DNA from: an uncultured Bacteroidales bacterium
GTDB taxonomy: Bacteria; Bacteroidota; Bacteroidia; Bacteroidales; Lentimicrobiaceae
Assembly (NCBI GenBank): GCA_937894795.1
Contig: CALCQV010000137.1
Coordinates: forward strand, 38,875 to 102,874
Reading direction: 5' to 3'
Length of the DNA: 64,000 nt
A model generated the notes under the pieces. It was not told where the DNA came from. It worked only from the letters and a program-made list of their open reading frames with translations, and did no database searches. Shown piece after piece: positions 52,803 to 62,576 of the stretch (its first letter is position 1; each line of letters begins with the position of its first letter). The position numbers were made by a program, and so were the translations under genes.

Positions 52803-55800
52803 ATGAACAACAACTTACGCAAACTACTTCTTTTGCTGGTTATGGTTGTCAATGCAAATTTTTTATTTGCACAAACCCACAAAATTACCGGCATAGTTTA
52901 CGATGGTGATTCACGATTGGGAATCCCAGGAGTGACCGTCGTTGAAAAAAATACGCAAAATGGCACGACTACAGACATTGATGGCAAGTACTCGCTATCG
53001 GTTTCATCTTCTAATGCAACATTAGTAGTATCATTTATTGGTTATCAAAAACAAGAGATAACCATTAATAACAGAACAGTCATTGATATTAACCTTGTTG
53101 TAGAAGTAACTGATCTTAGCGAAATAGTTGTTATCGGTTATGGTACACAAAAAAAGAAAGTAGTTACCGGTGCCATAGCCAGCGTTAAATCTGAAGATAT
53201 TGACAAAATGCCGATACTCCGTGTTGATCAGGCATTACAGGGTAGAACGGCGGGTGTTCAGGTTACTAACCAATCTGGCCAGCCCGGCGAATCTCCCACC
53301 ATTCGTGTAAGAGGAGTAGGCACTACCGGAAACTCTGAACCTTTATATGTAATTGATGGCATGGTTCGCGGTGGTATTGACCAGCTTAATCCGGGCGATA
53401 TTGAATCAATTGAAGTCCTTAAGGATGCCGCATCTGCTGCAATTTACGGATCGAGAGCTGCCAATGGTGTTGTTCTTATTACCACTAAATCAGGTAAGTC
53501 AGGCAAGATGAGCATAACTTATTCCGGATATAAGGGAATACAAAATGTTGGGAAAACATTGGATATGCTTAATGCCGAAGAATACCGTATGATGATGAAT
53601 GAGGGCGCCCGAAATGCCGGTCTTACTGAGCCATTCGATATGAACGAGGTCCCTAAATATGATACCGATTGGCAAGATCTGTTGTTTGTAAAAAATGCAC
53701 CTATTCAATCTCATGATGTTACTGTATCAGGTGGTAATGACAAGTCGACTTATTTATCTTCCATGTCCTATTTCTCTCAACAGGGAATCATTGGTGGGGA
53801 GAAATCGCAATTCGATCGTATTACAGCCCGATTAAACACAACCCATCAGGTCAATAAGGCTTTCCGTTTTGGGAACAATCTTTCATATGCACATGTAATC
53901 AGAAGAGGCATTTCAAGTAATGCATCATTCAATGGAGCATACAGCAGTGCATTAAACCTTGATCCACTAACTCCTTTATTTGAAACTGATCCTGATATTC
54001 TTGCACAGGCCCCTTACTCAACTGAACCGGTGGTGAAAAATGAATTCGGCAATGTTTATGGCATTTCTAATTGGGTAGGTGCAGAAGTTGTCAATCCATT
54101 GGCATTATTGGAAACTCAACATAGCCAATATAGACTTGACAATGTATTCGGTACCGTTTTCGGTGAGTTGGAGATAATCAAAGGATTAAAACTAAATTCC
54201 AGTTTGGGCGTCGAAGCGTCTTATGGTACCGACAATAGTTATAGTCCTCTATTCTATCTGAATGGGGCACAACTAAATGTTAATTCTACCTCAGTAAGCA
54301 AACGAATTGAACGTTGGTTTAACTGGCAGTGGGAGAATACATTAGCTTATACCCGCACAATAAATAATCATAATTTCTCAATTTTGGCAGGTACTTCAGC
54401 ATCAAAATCATTATATGAAGACCTCTTCGGTTCAAATAGGGGCGTTCCAATAATTGATCCTGATAATGTATATTTAAATATGGCTACTGATACTGTGTGG
54501 ACTGCTTATGGAGGTGCTGCACATTCCTCAAACGCATCATTATTTGGTCGATTAACATACAACTTTAAAGAAAAATACTCTTTGACCGGAATTGTCAGAA
54601 GAGATGGATCATCCAAATTTGGACCAAATAATAAATATGGTGTATTCCCTTCCATAGGAGTTTCATGGGTAGTGAGCGATGAATCATTCTTCCCTGAAAT
54701 CGATGCTCTTAATACACTTAAATTCAGAGCTTCATATGGTATAAATGGCAATGACAGAATTGGCGATTATCGCTTCTTGTCGACAATCAACAAATCAAGG
54801 GGTTATATCTTTGGGAGTGGCAGAATAATAGGAGCCTCTCCCTCTTATATAGAGAATAATGATATTATGTGGGAAGAATCTGAGCAGACCAACTTCGCCG
54901 TTGATGTGGAAGCATTCAATAACAAGCTTGTCGCTTCAGTTGACTACTATGTTAAAAACACTAACGGCCTTCTGGAAACAGTTCCCATTCCTGCCCATGT
55001 AGGAAATGATCCTCCCGTATCAAACGTTGGAAGTGTTCAAAATAAAGGAGTTGAAATAAATTTAAGATGGCGCCAGTTGGTTAAGGAGGTCAGATATGGT
55101 TTAGGTGTTAACGCAACCTACAATAAAAATAAAATGACCTATATCGGTAATGAAGAGAAAGTGATAGCAGGTGCAAACTGGGCAGTTGCCGGAATGGTGA
55201 CCAGAACCGAAGAGGGTTTGCCAATAGCCTATTTCTACGGATATAAAACAGATGGCATTTTCCAGAACATGAATGATGTTTATCATCACGTAAATAGCGA
55301 AGGAAAATACTTACAACCTAAGGCAAAGCCCGGTGATGTTCGTTTCGTTGATACAAATGGTGACGGAATTCTTAATGAATCCGATAGAACAATGATTGGA
55401 AATCCCACTCCTGACTGGACATTTGGATTTGATGCATCGGCAGAATACAAGGGATTCGATTTTTCCATGCTTGTAATCGGCACTTATGGTAATGATATTT
55501 TCAATGGAAGCCAGCGTCAGGACCTAAGATACACTAACCGCACGACAGCAATTCTCGACAGATGGACAGAAGAAGGTTCAACCAATGAAATTCCAAGATA
55601 CACATGGATAGATGCCAATAACAACTATAGAATATCTGACCTATATATTGAGGATGGATCATATATCAGGTTAAAAAACATCCAAATTGGCTATACATTA
55701 CCACGTAGTATTCTTGACAAGGTCGGTGCCACTACTTTCAGAGTTTATATTTCCGGTGAAAATATGCTGACGTTAACCAAGTATACTGGTGCTGACCCGG

Positions 55801-55895
55801 AAATTGGATCAATGAGCTCTTTCGATATCGCTATCGATAGAGGTATTTATCCTCAGGCGCAAACATTCAGAATCGGAACCACCATCACTTTCTAA
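52803..55895 (+). CDS. SusC/RagA family TonB-linked outer-membrane transporter
   Basis: A 1030-residue outer-membrane protein. After the signal peptide (cleavage near LFAQ) comes a carboxypeptidase-regulatory-like domain (residues 28-105, GIPGVTVVEKNTQNGTTTDIDG), a plug domain with VVIGYGTQKKKVVTGAI and RVRGVGTTGNSEPLYVIDG, then a 22-stranded barrel ending FRIGTTITF. It imports oligosaccharide with the SusD partner encoded 18 bases downstream, driven by TonB. Confidence 0.95.
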   Translation: MNNNLRKLLLLLVMVVNANFLFAQTHKITGIVYDGDSRLGIPGVTVVEKNTQNGTTTDIDGKYSLSVSSSNATLVVSFIGYQKQEITINNRTVIDINLVVEVTDLSEIVVIGYGTQKKKVVTGAIASVKSEDIDKMPILRVDQALQGRTAGVQVTNQSGQPGESPTIRVRGVGTTGNSEPLYVIDGMVRGGIDQLNPGDIESIEVLKDAASAAIYGSRAANGVVLITTKSGKSGKMSITYSGYKGIQNVGKTLDMLNAEEYRMMMNEGARNAGLTEPFDMNEVPKYDTDWQDLLFVKNAPIQSHDVTVSGGNDKSTYLSSMSYFSQQGIIGGEKSQFDRITARLNTTHQVNKAFRFGNNLSYAHVIRRGISSNASFNGAYSSALNLDPLTPLFETDPDILAQAPYSTEPVVKNEFGNVYGISNWVGAEVVNPLALLETQHSQYRLDNVFGTVFGELEIIKGLKLNSSLGVEASYGTDNSYSPLFYLNGAQLNVNSTSVSKRIERWFNWQWENTLAYTRTINNHNFSILAGTSASKSLYEDLFGSNRGVPIIDPDNVYLNMATDTVWTAYGGAAHSSNASLFGRLTYNFKEKYSLTGIVRRDGSSKFGPNNKYGVFPSIGVSWVVSDESFFPEIDALNTLKFRASYGINGNDRIGDYRFLSTINKSRGYIFGSGRIIGASPSYIENNDIMWEESEQTNFAVDVEAFNNKLVASVDYYVKNTNGLLETVPIPAHVGNDPPVSNVGSVQNKGVEINLRWRQLVKEVRYGLGVNATYNKNKMTYIGNEEKVIAGANWAVAGMVTRTEEGLPIAYFYGYKTDGIFQNMNDVYHHVNSEGKYLQPKAKPGDVRFVDTNGDGILNESDRTMIGNPTPDWTFGFDASAEYKGFDFSMLVIGTYGNDIFNGSQRQDLRYTNRTTAILDRWTEEGSTNEIPRYTWIDANNNYRISDLYIEDGSYIRLKNIQIGYTLPRSILDKVGATTFRVYISGENMLTLTKYTGADPEIGSMSSFDIAIDRGIYPQAQTFRIGTTITF

Positions 55896-55913
55896 TCTTA
55901 AAAACTTCAGAAA

Positions 55914-57467
55914 ATGCAAACAATAAAATTCAAAATATTTAGAATCATATTCCTGGCCTTACTTTTTACAGGTTGCAGCGATGATTTTCTTGACTTGAAA
56001 CCATTGGATCAGGAAGTTACAGCCACCTTCTATCAAACGGAAGAGCAGGCAATGCAAGGACTGGTTGCTGTTTATGATGTACTCGGTTACGATCAGGCAG
56101 GTCCCTCATGGGCTCCATTTATCACAGTATCTGACGTTCTTTCTGATGATTCCTATGCCGGAGGTGCTGATGCTAATGATGGCATGGAAGAAGATCAGTT
56201 GAATACCTTCAACATCCCTACCAACAACGTACTTGCACACGCAATATGGATCAGGAATTACATAGGTATATACAGGGCGAATCTCTTACTTGAAAAAATT
56301 GATGGTGTTGCTTCATCAGAGGAATTTAAAACCAGGCTTATTGCCGAAGCTAAATTCTTAAGAGCCTACTTCTATTTTGAGCAGGTAAGCTTCTTTGAAA
56401 ATATTCCCTTACTGACTGCAACAATAAAAGGACCATCAGAGTATTCTCAACCTCAGGCAGAGCCCTCAGCAGTTTATAACCAAATAGCACTTGACCTAAC
56501 CGAAGCCATGACCGGTTTACCGGAGGCTGTCCCTGCTGTTGAAGCAGGACGAATAACCAAGTGGGCCGCACAGGCACTGCTAGCCCGTGTTTATTTATTC
56601 TATAACGGGGTTTATGGGCAAGAGCTTGTAGCAGGTGATGTTACCGTCAATCGACAGGTGGTGGTTAATTACCTCGATGATTTAATTGCAAATAGTGGCC
56701 ATGATTTACTGGAAAATTATGAAGATAATTTCAAGCTTGCCGGTGAAAATGGCGTAGAGTCAGTGTTCGAAATCTCATACGGCGACACCCCTCCCTGGTG
56801 GGACTGGAACTATGTAAGAGGTGGCGAGGGTAATCTTGCTGCTCAAATGCAGGGACCGCGTGTTACCGGATCAAGTCAATGGAATAGGGGCTGGAGTTTT
56901 GGAACGGTAAGTCAGAAACTGGTTGATGATATCAAGAATGACCCCAGATACGAATGGACAGTTCTAGAACAGAGTGAAATAGTTGGCACTTTGGAAAAAG
57001 GATATCAGCATACCGGTTATTTCTCGCAGAAATATAGCTCTGATGCTGAACACTGGGGTTCAAACGGACAATTTGAGCTTAACCGTACCTGTAACCGCAG
57101 AGTCATACGCTTTTCAGATGTTCTCCTCATGGCAGCTGAACTTGGCAGTCCCAATGCACAATCATACCTTGATAGGGTTCGTGACCGTGTAGGGTTAACC
57201 CCTGTCCCTGCAACACCTGAAAATATTTACAAGGAAAGAAGGCTTGAACTCTCCCTTGAAGGCTTAAGGTATTTTGACTTACTTCGTAAAGGTGTTGATT
57301 ATGCTAATTCGCAACTCACATACTCGGGGTTGAGGGGGCCAAACTACGTGGGTGACCAGGTATTATTCGATGTCCAGTTTAAGCCTGAAACCAAAGGATT
57401 CCTTCCCATTCCCCAAACTGAAATAGATTTATCGGCAGGAGTTTTCATACAAAATGATGGATACTAA
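55914..57467 (+). CDS. SusD/RagB family outer-membrane glycan-binding lipoprotein
   Basis: A 517-residue lipoprotein with the lipobox ending at C21 (LLFTGCSDDF). TPR-like helices (AEAKFLRAYFYFEQV near 140) and the C-terminal SusD signature (YKERRLELSLEGLRYFDLLRKG near 445, FLPIPQTEIDLS near 500) are present. It forms the lid that feeds glycan to the SusC pore. Between the GH16/SusC genes and a terminator it closes the operon. Confidence 0.95.
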   Translation: MQTIKFKIFRIIFLALLFTGCSDDFLDLKPLDQEVTATFYQTEEQAMQGLVAVYDVLGYDQAGPSWAPFITVSDVLSDDSYAGGADANDGMEEDQLNTFNIPTNNVLAHAIWIRNYIGIYRANLLLEKIDGVASSEEFKTRLIAEAKFLRAYFYFEQVSFFENIPLLTATIKGPSEYSQPQAEPSAVYNQIALDLTEAMTGLPEAVPAVEAGRITKWAAQALLARVYLFYNGVYGQELVAGDVTVNRQVVVNYLDDLIANSGHDLLENYEDNFKLAGENGVESVFEISYGDTPPWWDWNYVRGGEGNLAAQMQGPRVTGSSQWNRGWSFGTVSQKLVDDIKNDPRYEWTVLEQSEIVGTLEKGYQHTGYFSQKYSSDAEHWGSNGQFELNRTCNRRVIRFSDVLLMAAELGSPNAQSYLDRVRDRVGLTPVPATPENIYKERRLELSLEGLRYFDLLRKGVDYANSQLTYSGLRGPNYVGDQVLFDVQFKPETKGFLPIPQTEIDLSAGVFIQNDGY

Positions 57468-57582
57468 ACAGCGTAAATCTGAAGAAGCCCGGGGTTAGGG
57501 CATACGGATATCTTCTAAAAAAAAATGAGCAGGACACAGCCATAGAGAATATTTTGAGGAAGATTCCATAACATTATTCTAT

Positions 57583-57620
57583 AAAAGGAAAGAGAGGTTG
57601 ATTACCTCTCTTTCCTTTTT
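57583..57620 (+). terminator. Terminator of the GH16/SusC/SusD operon
   Basis: Perfect 16-bp stem (aaaaggaaagagaggt with acctctctttcctttt) over a 5-base loop with a T-run, 115 bases after the SusD stop. Confidence 0.88.
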
Positions 57621-57675
57621 ATATATCTGAAATGGCATTTGGCCAACACAATTATCGTAAATAGATCAGAATGAC

Positions 57676-57706
57676 TTTGTTAAATGAATCTATTAAACTA
57701 CTTTTG
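57676..57706 (+). promoter_or_regulatory. Promoter of the PfkB kinase gene
   Basis: TTTG at 57676-57679, a 19-base spacer and TActTTTG at 57699-57706, an exact match to the Bacteroidota -33/-7 consensus. The ATG follows at 57750. Confidence 0.75.
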
Positions 57707-57749
57707 CATCTCGATAAAATATATTCTAATCTATCCTAATACACTGTAA

Positions 57750-58676
57750 ATGAGTCTAGTTATTGTCGGTACTGTAGCATTTGATGCCATAGAAACCCCA
57801 TTTGGTAAAACTGATAAAATTCTTGGTGGAGCTGCTACTTTCATAAGTTTGGCTGCGGCAAAACTGTATAATGATGTAAAGGTCATCTCTGTAATTGGAG
57901 GTGATTTCCCTGAAAAATATATCAATCTGCTTAATAATGCCGGAGTTCAAACCGAGGGTATTAAAAAGATTCCTTCAGGTAAAACCTTCTTCTGGTCGGG
58001 TAAGTATCATATTGATATGAATTCACGTGAAACCCTGACTACAGAGCTAAATGTATTAGCCGACTTTAACCCACAGCTGCCTGATTCCTATAAGGATTGC
58101 AGTTATCTTATGTTGGGTAACCTAACCCCTGCCATTCAGAAAAGTGTTATCCAACAATTACCGGTTCGTCCAAAACTCATTGTCATGGACACCATGAATT
58201 TCTGGATGAATACTGCATTGGATGATCTTCTTGAAGTACTCACCATGATTGATGTCCTCACTATAAATGACGAGGAGGCACGACAGTTATCAGGAGAATA
58301 TTCTTTGGTAAAAGCGGCTCGCAAAATATTAAGCATGGGTCCTAAGTTCCTCATAATCAAGAAAGGCGAACACGGTGCCTTATTGTTCCATGAAGATCAG
58401 GTATTCTTCGCACCAGCCATGCCTTTGGAAGAGGTATTTGATCCTACCGGTGCCGGCGACACATTTGCCGGTGGATTTATTGGATTTTTATCCAAAACTT
58501 ACGACATGTCCTTGCAGAACATGAAGCGTGCCATTATATTCGGATCTGCCATGGCTTCCTTTGCTGTGGAGAAGTTTGGCACAGAAGCTTTACAGGAGCT
58601 TAAAAACGGAAGTCTCTATGATCGGGTTCAACAGTTCCTCAGTCTCGTTAAATTTGATATTATTCTTTCAGAATAA
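57750..58676 (+). CDS. PfkB-family carbohydrate kinase
   Basis: A 308-residue ribokinase-fold kinase with GGAATFISLAAAKL near residue 30 (the first PfkB pattern) and the ATP/anion-hole motif DPTGAGDTFAGGFIGFL near 230, whose Asp is the catalytic base. Substrate may be a sugar or nucleoside; sequence alone does not decide. A consensus promoter stands upstream. The next gene begins 54 bases downstream with its own -7 element. Confidence 0.88.
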   Translation: MSLVIVGTVAFDAIETPFGKTDKILGGAATFISLAAAKLYNDVKVISVIGGDFPEKYINLLNNAGVQTEGIKKIPSGKTFFWSGKYHIDMNSRETLTTELNVLADFNPQLPDSYKDCSYLMLGNLTPAIQKSVIQQLPVRPKLIVMDTMNFWMNTALDDLLEVLTMIDVLTINDEEARQLSGEYSLVKAARKILSMGPKFLIIKKGEHGALLFHEDQVFFAPAMPLEEVFDPTGAGDTFAGGFIGFLSKTYDMSLQNMKRAIIFGSAMASFAVEKFGTEALQELKNGSLYDRVQQFLSLVKFDIILSE

Positions 58677-58680
58677 TTTT

Positions 58681-58688
58681 TATCTTTG
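58681..58688 (+). promoter_or_regulatory. Putative -7 element (TAtcTTTG) of the EF-G2-like gene
   Basis: TATCTTTG begins 4 bases after the PfkB stop and lies 42 bases before the ATG at 58731, so the factor may be transcribed separately. Confidence 0.55.
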
Positions 58689-58730
58689 CGCCCTATCATC
58701 AGTAAAAATTATACGTAATTAATTAACAAT

Positions 58731-60866
58731 ATGAAGGTTTACAAAACAAATGAAATAAGGAATGTCGTACTCATTGGAGGTGCAAAGACAGGTAAAACTA
58801 CCCTTTCAGAGTCCATGTTGTTTGAAGGTGGCCTTATAAACAGGCGTGGAACAGTTGAAGATAAAAACACTACCTCCGACTACCGTGAAATAGAATTGGA
58901 AAGGCAAAACTCGGTTTTGTCAACGGTAATGTATGTTGAGCATAAAGGTAATAAGATCAACTTTATCGATGCTCCGGGTTTTGATGATTTTATCGGAGAG
59001 GTTGTTGCAGCCCTTAATGTGTGCGATACAGCACTGATGGTAGTTAATGGACAGAATGGAGTTGAAGTGGGAACAGAAATAAACTGGAGGCATTCAGCCA
59101 AGGCAAAAACTCCCGTTGTTTTCCTGGTTAACCATCTTGAGCATGAAAATTCTTCATTCGAGGAAACACTCCGTCAGTTGAAACAACAATTCCATGGTGG
59201 AGTAGTTCCCATTCAGTATCCTGTTAATGAAGGTATCGGCTTCAATGCAATCATTGATGTTCTGCAGCAGAAAATGTTAAAGTATCCTGCTAATGGAGGA
59301 AAGGCAGAAGTGCTTGATATTCCCGACAGTGAAAAGGATAAAGCTGCTGAAATGCACGCCGCACTTATTGAAGCCGCCGCAGAAAATGATGAAGCCTTAA
59401 TGGAAAAATTCTTTGAAGTTGGCACATTGACTGAGGAGGAGATGATCCAGGGATTAAAGCTTGGAATCATGAAACGTGGCATGTTCCCGGTTATGTGTAT
59501 TGGTGGCAAACCAAATATTGGTGTTGATCGTTTGCTTGATTTTATCATAAGCTATTTGCCTGCTCCAAATGAAATGCCGGGTCGCAAGAATAATAACGGT
59601 AAATATCTTAATTGCAATCCCGCTGACCCAACTTCATTATTCATCTTTAAAACTTCCATTGAAGAGCACTTGGGTGAAATATCATACTTTAAAGTTTATG
59701 GTGGTGAGGTAACTGAAGCCATGGATCTTGTTAATGGCAGCAACAGCTCAAAAGAACGTATACCTCAGCTATTTGCTGTAGCAGGTAAAAAACGTGAAAA
59801 GCTTGAAAAAGCTGTTGCCGGAGATATTGCTGCAACTATAAAATTAAAAAATAGCCGTACAAATACTACGCTGAACAGTCCTAAAAATGCCGGCGATATA
59901 ATTGAACCTATTGAGTTTCCATCACCGCGTATCAGTATGGCCCTCAAAGCCAAGAACCAGTCGGATGATGAAAAACTTGGTGCTGCTCTGACTGAACTTC
60001 AGAAAGTTGATCCAACTATTACTGTAGAATATTCCAAAGAATTGAAACAGATCATTATGCGTGGTCAGGGTGAATTACACCTTAACATTGCAAAGTGGCA
60101 GTTGGAAAATATTGAGAAGATTATGATTGAGTTCTATGCCCCGCGCATTCCATACCGTGAAACAATCACAAAGTCTGCCAAGGCAATGTATCGTCATAAA
60201 AAACAATCAGGTGGTTCAGGCCAATTTGGTGAAGTTCACATGTTGATTCAGCCATATTCTGATGATATGACTCCTCAAAAAGAATTCCCGATCCGTGGTA
60301 CTGAAGAACATCAACTGTCATGGGGCGGTAAGCTTGTATTCAATAACTGTATCGTTGGCGGTTCCATTGATGCCCGTTTTATGCCTGCTATCCTCAAGGG
60401 AATCATGGAGAAAATGGAAGAAGGCCCACTTACCGGTTCTTATGCACGTGATATTGTTGTAAATGTTTACGATGGTAAAATGCACCCGGTTGATTCAAAC
60501 GAATTGGCCTTTAAACTTGCCGGCCGTAATGCTTTCAAAGATGCATTTAAGAATGCAGGTCCCAAGATTCTTGAGCCTATTTATGATGTGGAAGTTATTG
60601 TACCTGCTGATCGTATGGGCGATATTATGACTGACCTTCAAGGCCGTCGCGCTGTAATCATGGGTATGGACAGTGAAGGTAATTACCAGAAGATTAAAGC
60701 TAAGGTTCCTTTGGCTGAAATGAACAGGTATTCAACTGCACTCAGCTCATTAACCAGTGGTAGTGGTTCTTATTCTCTCAAGTTTGCCGAATACTCACAA
60801 GTGCCTGGAGATGTTCAGACTGCCCTGCTCAAAGCTTACGAAGAACAGGAAAAGGAAGAAGAATAG
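58731..60866 (+). CDS. Elongation factor G-like protein, EF-G2 type, with altered GTPase motifs
   Basis: A 711-residue EF-G homologue of five-domain layout. The P-loop GGAKTGKTTL (16-25) is present, but the G3 motif is D80-A-P-G-F84-D-D-F, where the catalytic His of EF-G is Phe, and the G4 NKxD is N134-H-L-E137. Domain IV (RETITKSAKAMYRHKKQSGG) and the C-terminal V domain are well kept. This pattern matches the Bacteroides EF-G2 paralog, described as promoting translocation without GTP hydrolysis during starvation. It should be a ribosome-associated translation factor, not the main EF-G. Confidence 0.9.
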   Translation: MKVYKTNEIRNVVLIGGAKTGKTTLSESMLFEGGLINRRGTVEDKNTTSDYREIELERQNSVLSTVMYVEHKGNKINFIDAPGFDDFIGEVVAALNVCDTALMVVNGQNGVEVGTEINWRHSAKAKTPVVFLVNHLEHENSSFEETLRQLKQQFHGGVVPIQYPVNEGIGFNAIIDVLQQKMLKYPANGGKAEVLDIPDSEKDKAAEMHAALIEAAAENDEALMEKFFEVGTLTEEEMIQGLKLGIMKRGMFPVMCIGGKPNIGVDRLLDFIISYLPAPNEMPGRKNNNGKYLNCNPADPTSLFIFKTSIEEHLGEISYFKVYGGEVTEAMDLVNGSNSSKERIPQLFAVAGKKREKLEKAVAGDIAATIKLKNSRTNTTLNSPKNAGDIIEPIEFPSPRISMALKAKNQSDDEKLGAALTELQKVDPTITVEYSKELKQIIMRGQGELHLNIAKWQLENIEKIMIEFYAPRIPYRETITKSAKAMYRHKKQSGGSGQFGEVHMLIQPYSDDMTPQKEFPIRGTEEHQLSWGGKLVFNNCIVGGSIDARFMPAILKGIMEKMEEGPLTGSYARDIVVNVYDGKMHPVDSNELAFKLAGRNAFKDAFKNAGPKILEPIYDVEVIVPADRMGDIMTDLQGRRAVIMGMDSEGNYQKIKAKVPLAEMNRYSTALSSLTSGSGSYSLKFAEYSQVPGDVQTALLKAYEEQEKEEE

Positions 60867-60895
60867 ATTTAGTTTGTTTTTCTTACTACTTTATA

Positions 60896-60936
60896 AAAAG
60901 AAAGAACCTGCAAAATTTGCAGGTTCTTTCTTTTTA
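60896..60936. terminator. Bidirectional terminator between the EF-G-like and GH30 genes
   Basis: A near-perfect palindrome (aaagaacctgcaaa with tttgcaggttcttt) extended by A/T runs on both sides; serves both convergent genes. Confidence 0.82.
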
Positions 60937-60940
60937 TTCA

Positions 60941-62425
60941 TTACTTCCAGGTTATTGTAGCTACCGACCGTGCAGGCAGCGTATAAAACATATACTTCTT
61001 ATCCTGTTTGATGGTAAAGACTTTTGCTTCGAGATTTGTGTTTAATGCAACGAGTACTTTACTGCCATCAGTATTCTGAAAACTAACAGCATCAAAGTTC
61101 CCAAGCCCTGAAGCTAACTTTGTATTGATTCTAACTGCTCCTGGCCTTATGAATTTAGCAAAATGTGCCAGTGCATAATATTCAACATTTCTGGTAACAA
61201 CTCCCGAGCTTGAATTTATGGTGACAACTCCTCTGCAATCACCACATCCGTTATTTTGCGGACCATCATTCTCATCTAAAGCCAGATTCCAAAGAAGCGC
61301 ATTTTTTGACCAGTTTCGTGCTGTTCCTATGAATATGTTCTGCATATTCCATATTAAATTGTCACTAAAGTCTGTCGCCCAATCACCTCCCGATATTTCA
61401 GTAAAATACAAACCTTTATCAGGGTGAGCATTATGTACCGTTGTCATAGCACTCACCTGACCTCCATATGCATGAAAAGCAGAACCTGCAATATATTGCT
61501 TTGCATCAGGGTCATTAAGTATTGTGATAGGATATTCAGGATGATCCCAATTGTGATCATACAGAATAATCTTGGTATTAAGACCGGCTTGAGCAAATGC
61601 AGGGCCCAAATGATCCCTTATGAAGCTGAGTTGAGCTGCTGCCGGCATATCCATACATGGATATGCCGCAGTGGAATATAAGGGCTCATTTTGCGGTGTA
61701 ATCGCATCTATTTTTATACCTTTTAAACTCATTCCCTGAATGTATTTCACAAAATACGCTGCATAAGTAGAATAGCAGTCGGTTCTAAGACTTCCTCCAA
61801 CCATACTCTTGCTGGTTTTCATCCATGCCGGTGGACTCCAGGGTGATCCCATGAATGTCATGGCAGGATTAACTCCTGTTATTTCTTTGGCCACAGGTAT
61901 TACATCAAGGGTATCCTGACTAAGAGAGAAATGCTGAAGTTCAAAGTCGGTATCATTGGCAGGTATATCATTGTAGCTGAAATTAGAGAGTGAAAAGTCG
62001 GAGGCCCCCATGGTTAATCTAAGGTATGAGATTCCAATTCCTGTTGCAGGATCAAATAATTCACGCAACAAAGTGCCCCTGGCACCACTGCTCATCTTTC
62101 TATTCATGAGGTAAGCAGATGATCCCGTTAAAGCAGCACCATACCCTTCAATTGTCTGATAAGTGATAGCTGTATCAACCGTTATTACGGGCCACGAAGC
62201 AGGGGCTGATGTTTTAATTGACAAATTAGCCTCCTTGCTGAAAAGTTTTATCTGATCTCCCCTGGTGAGGTATACCTGAGCAACAACAGTATCTTCAGGA
62301 ACCGGTGGTTCATCGGGGGGGGTGTTATCTTTGCCTTCACAACCTGAAAATGTGATTAATATTAGAATCAGGATGAACATAAATCTGGATGCTATAAATT
62401 TAGTAGTTGCTTGTAGTAATTTCAT
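60941..62425 (-). CDS. GH30 family glycoside hydrolase lipoprotein
   Basis: A 494-residue lipoprotein; the lipoprotein signal MFILILILITFSGCEG fits a start at the ATG at 62425 (longer frames back to 62545 place residues ahead of the signal). The GH30 barrel shows VDTAITYQTIEGYGAALTGSSA, acid/base N246-E247-P248 in ITPQNEPLYS and nucleophile E343 in YFTEISGGDW, plus the side beta-domain ending LPARSVATITWK. GH30 enzymes of Bacteroidota act on beta-1,6-glucan or glucocerebroside; with GH16 nearby a beta-1,6-branched laminarin is likely. Confidence 0.9.
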   Translation of the reverse strand: MKLLQATTKFIASRFMFILILILITFSGCEGKDNTPPDEPPVPEDTVVAQVYLTRGDQIKLFSKEANLSIKTSAPASWPVITVDTAITYQTIEGYGAALTGSSAYLMNRKMSSGARGTLLRELFDPATGIGISYLRLTMGASDFSLSNFSYNDIPANDTDFELQHFSLSQDTLDVIPVAKEITGVNPAMTFMGSPWSPPAWMKTSKSMVGGSLRTDCYSTYAAYFVKYIQGMSLKGIKIDAITPQNEPLYSTAAYPCMDMPAAAQLSFIRDHLGPAFAQAGLNTKIILYDHNWDHPEYPITILNDPDAKQYIAGSAFHAYGGQVSAMTTVHNAHPDKGLYFTEISGGDWATDFSDNLIWNMQNIFIGTARNWSKNALLWNLALDENDGPQNNGCGDCRGVVTINSSSGVVTRNVEYYALAHFAKFIRPGAVRINTKLASGLGNFDAVSFQNTDGSKVLVALNTNLEAKVFTIKQDKKYMFYTLPARSVATITWK

Positions 62426-62477
62426 TGTTCTGATTATTAAGTGAATCATGAATATTCTTATGCAATAGGCATGTACA

Positions 62478-62534
62478 AAAATAAAGAGGGAAAGGTTATA
62501 AAACAGATTTTTCTGAAAATAACCTTCCCTCTTA
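62478..62534 (-). terminator. Hairpin terminator between the second susD and the GH30 gene
   Basis: Arms agagggaaaggtta and taaccttccctct (one bulged A) with an inner cagattttctg-type hairpin; on the minus strand it is followed by a T-rich tract. Transcription of susD may partly stop here and partly continue into GH30. Confidence 0.6.
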
Positions 62535-62576
62535 TCAGTTATCAATCACACACTAATGTGCATGTTCCCAAAAACC

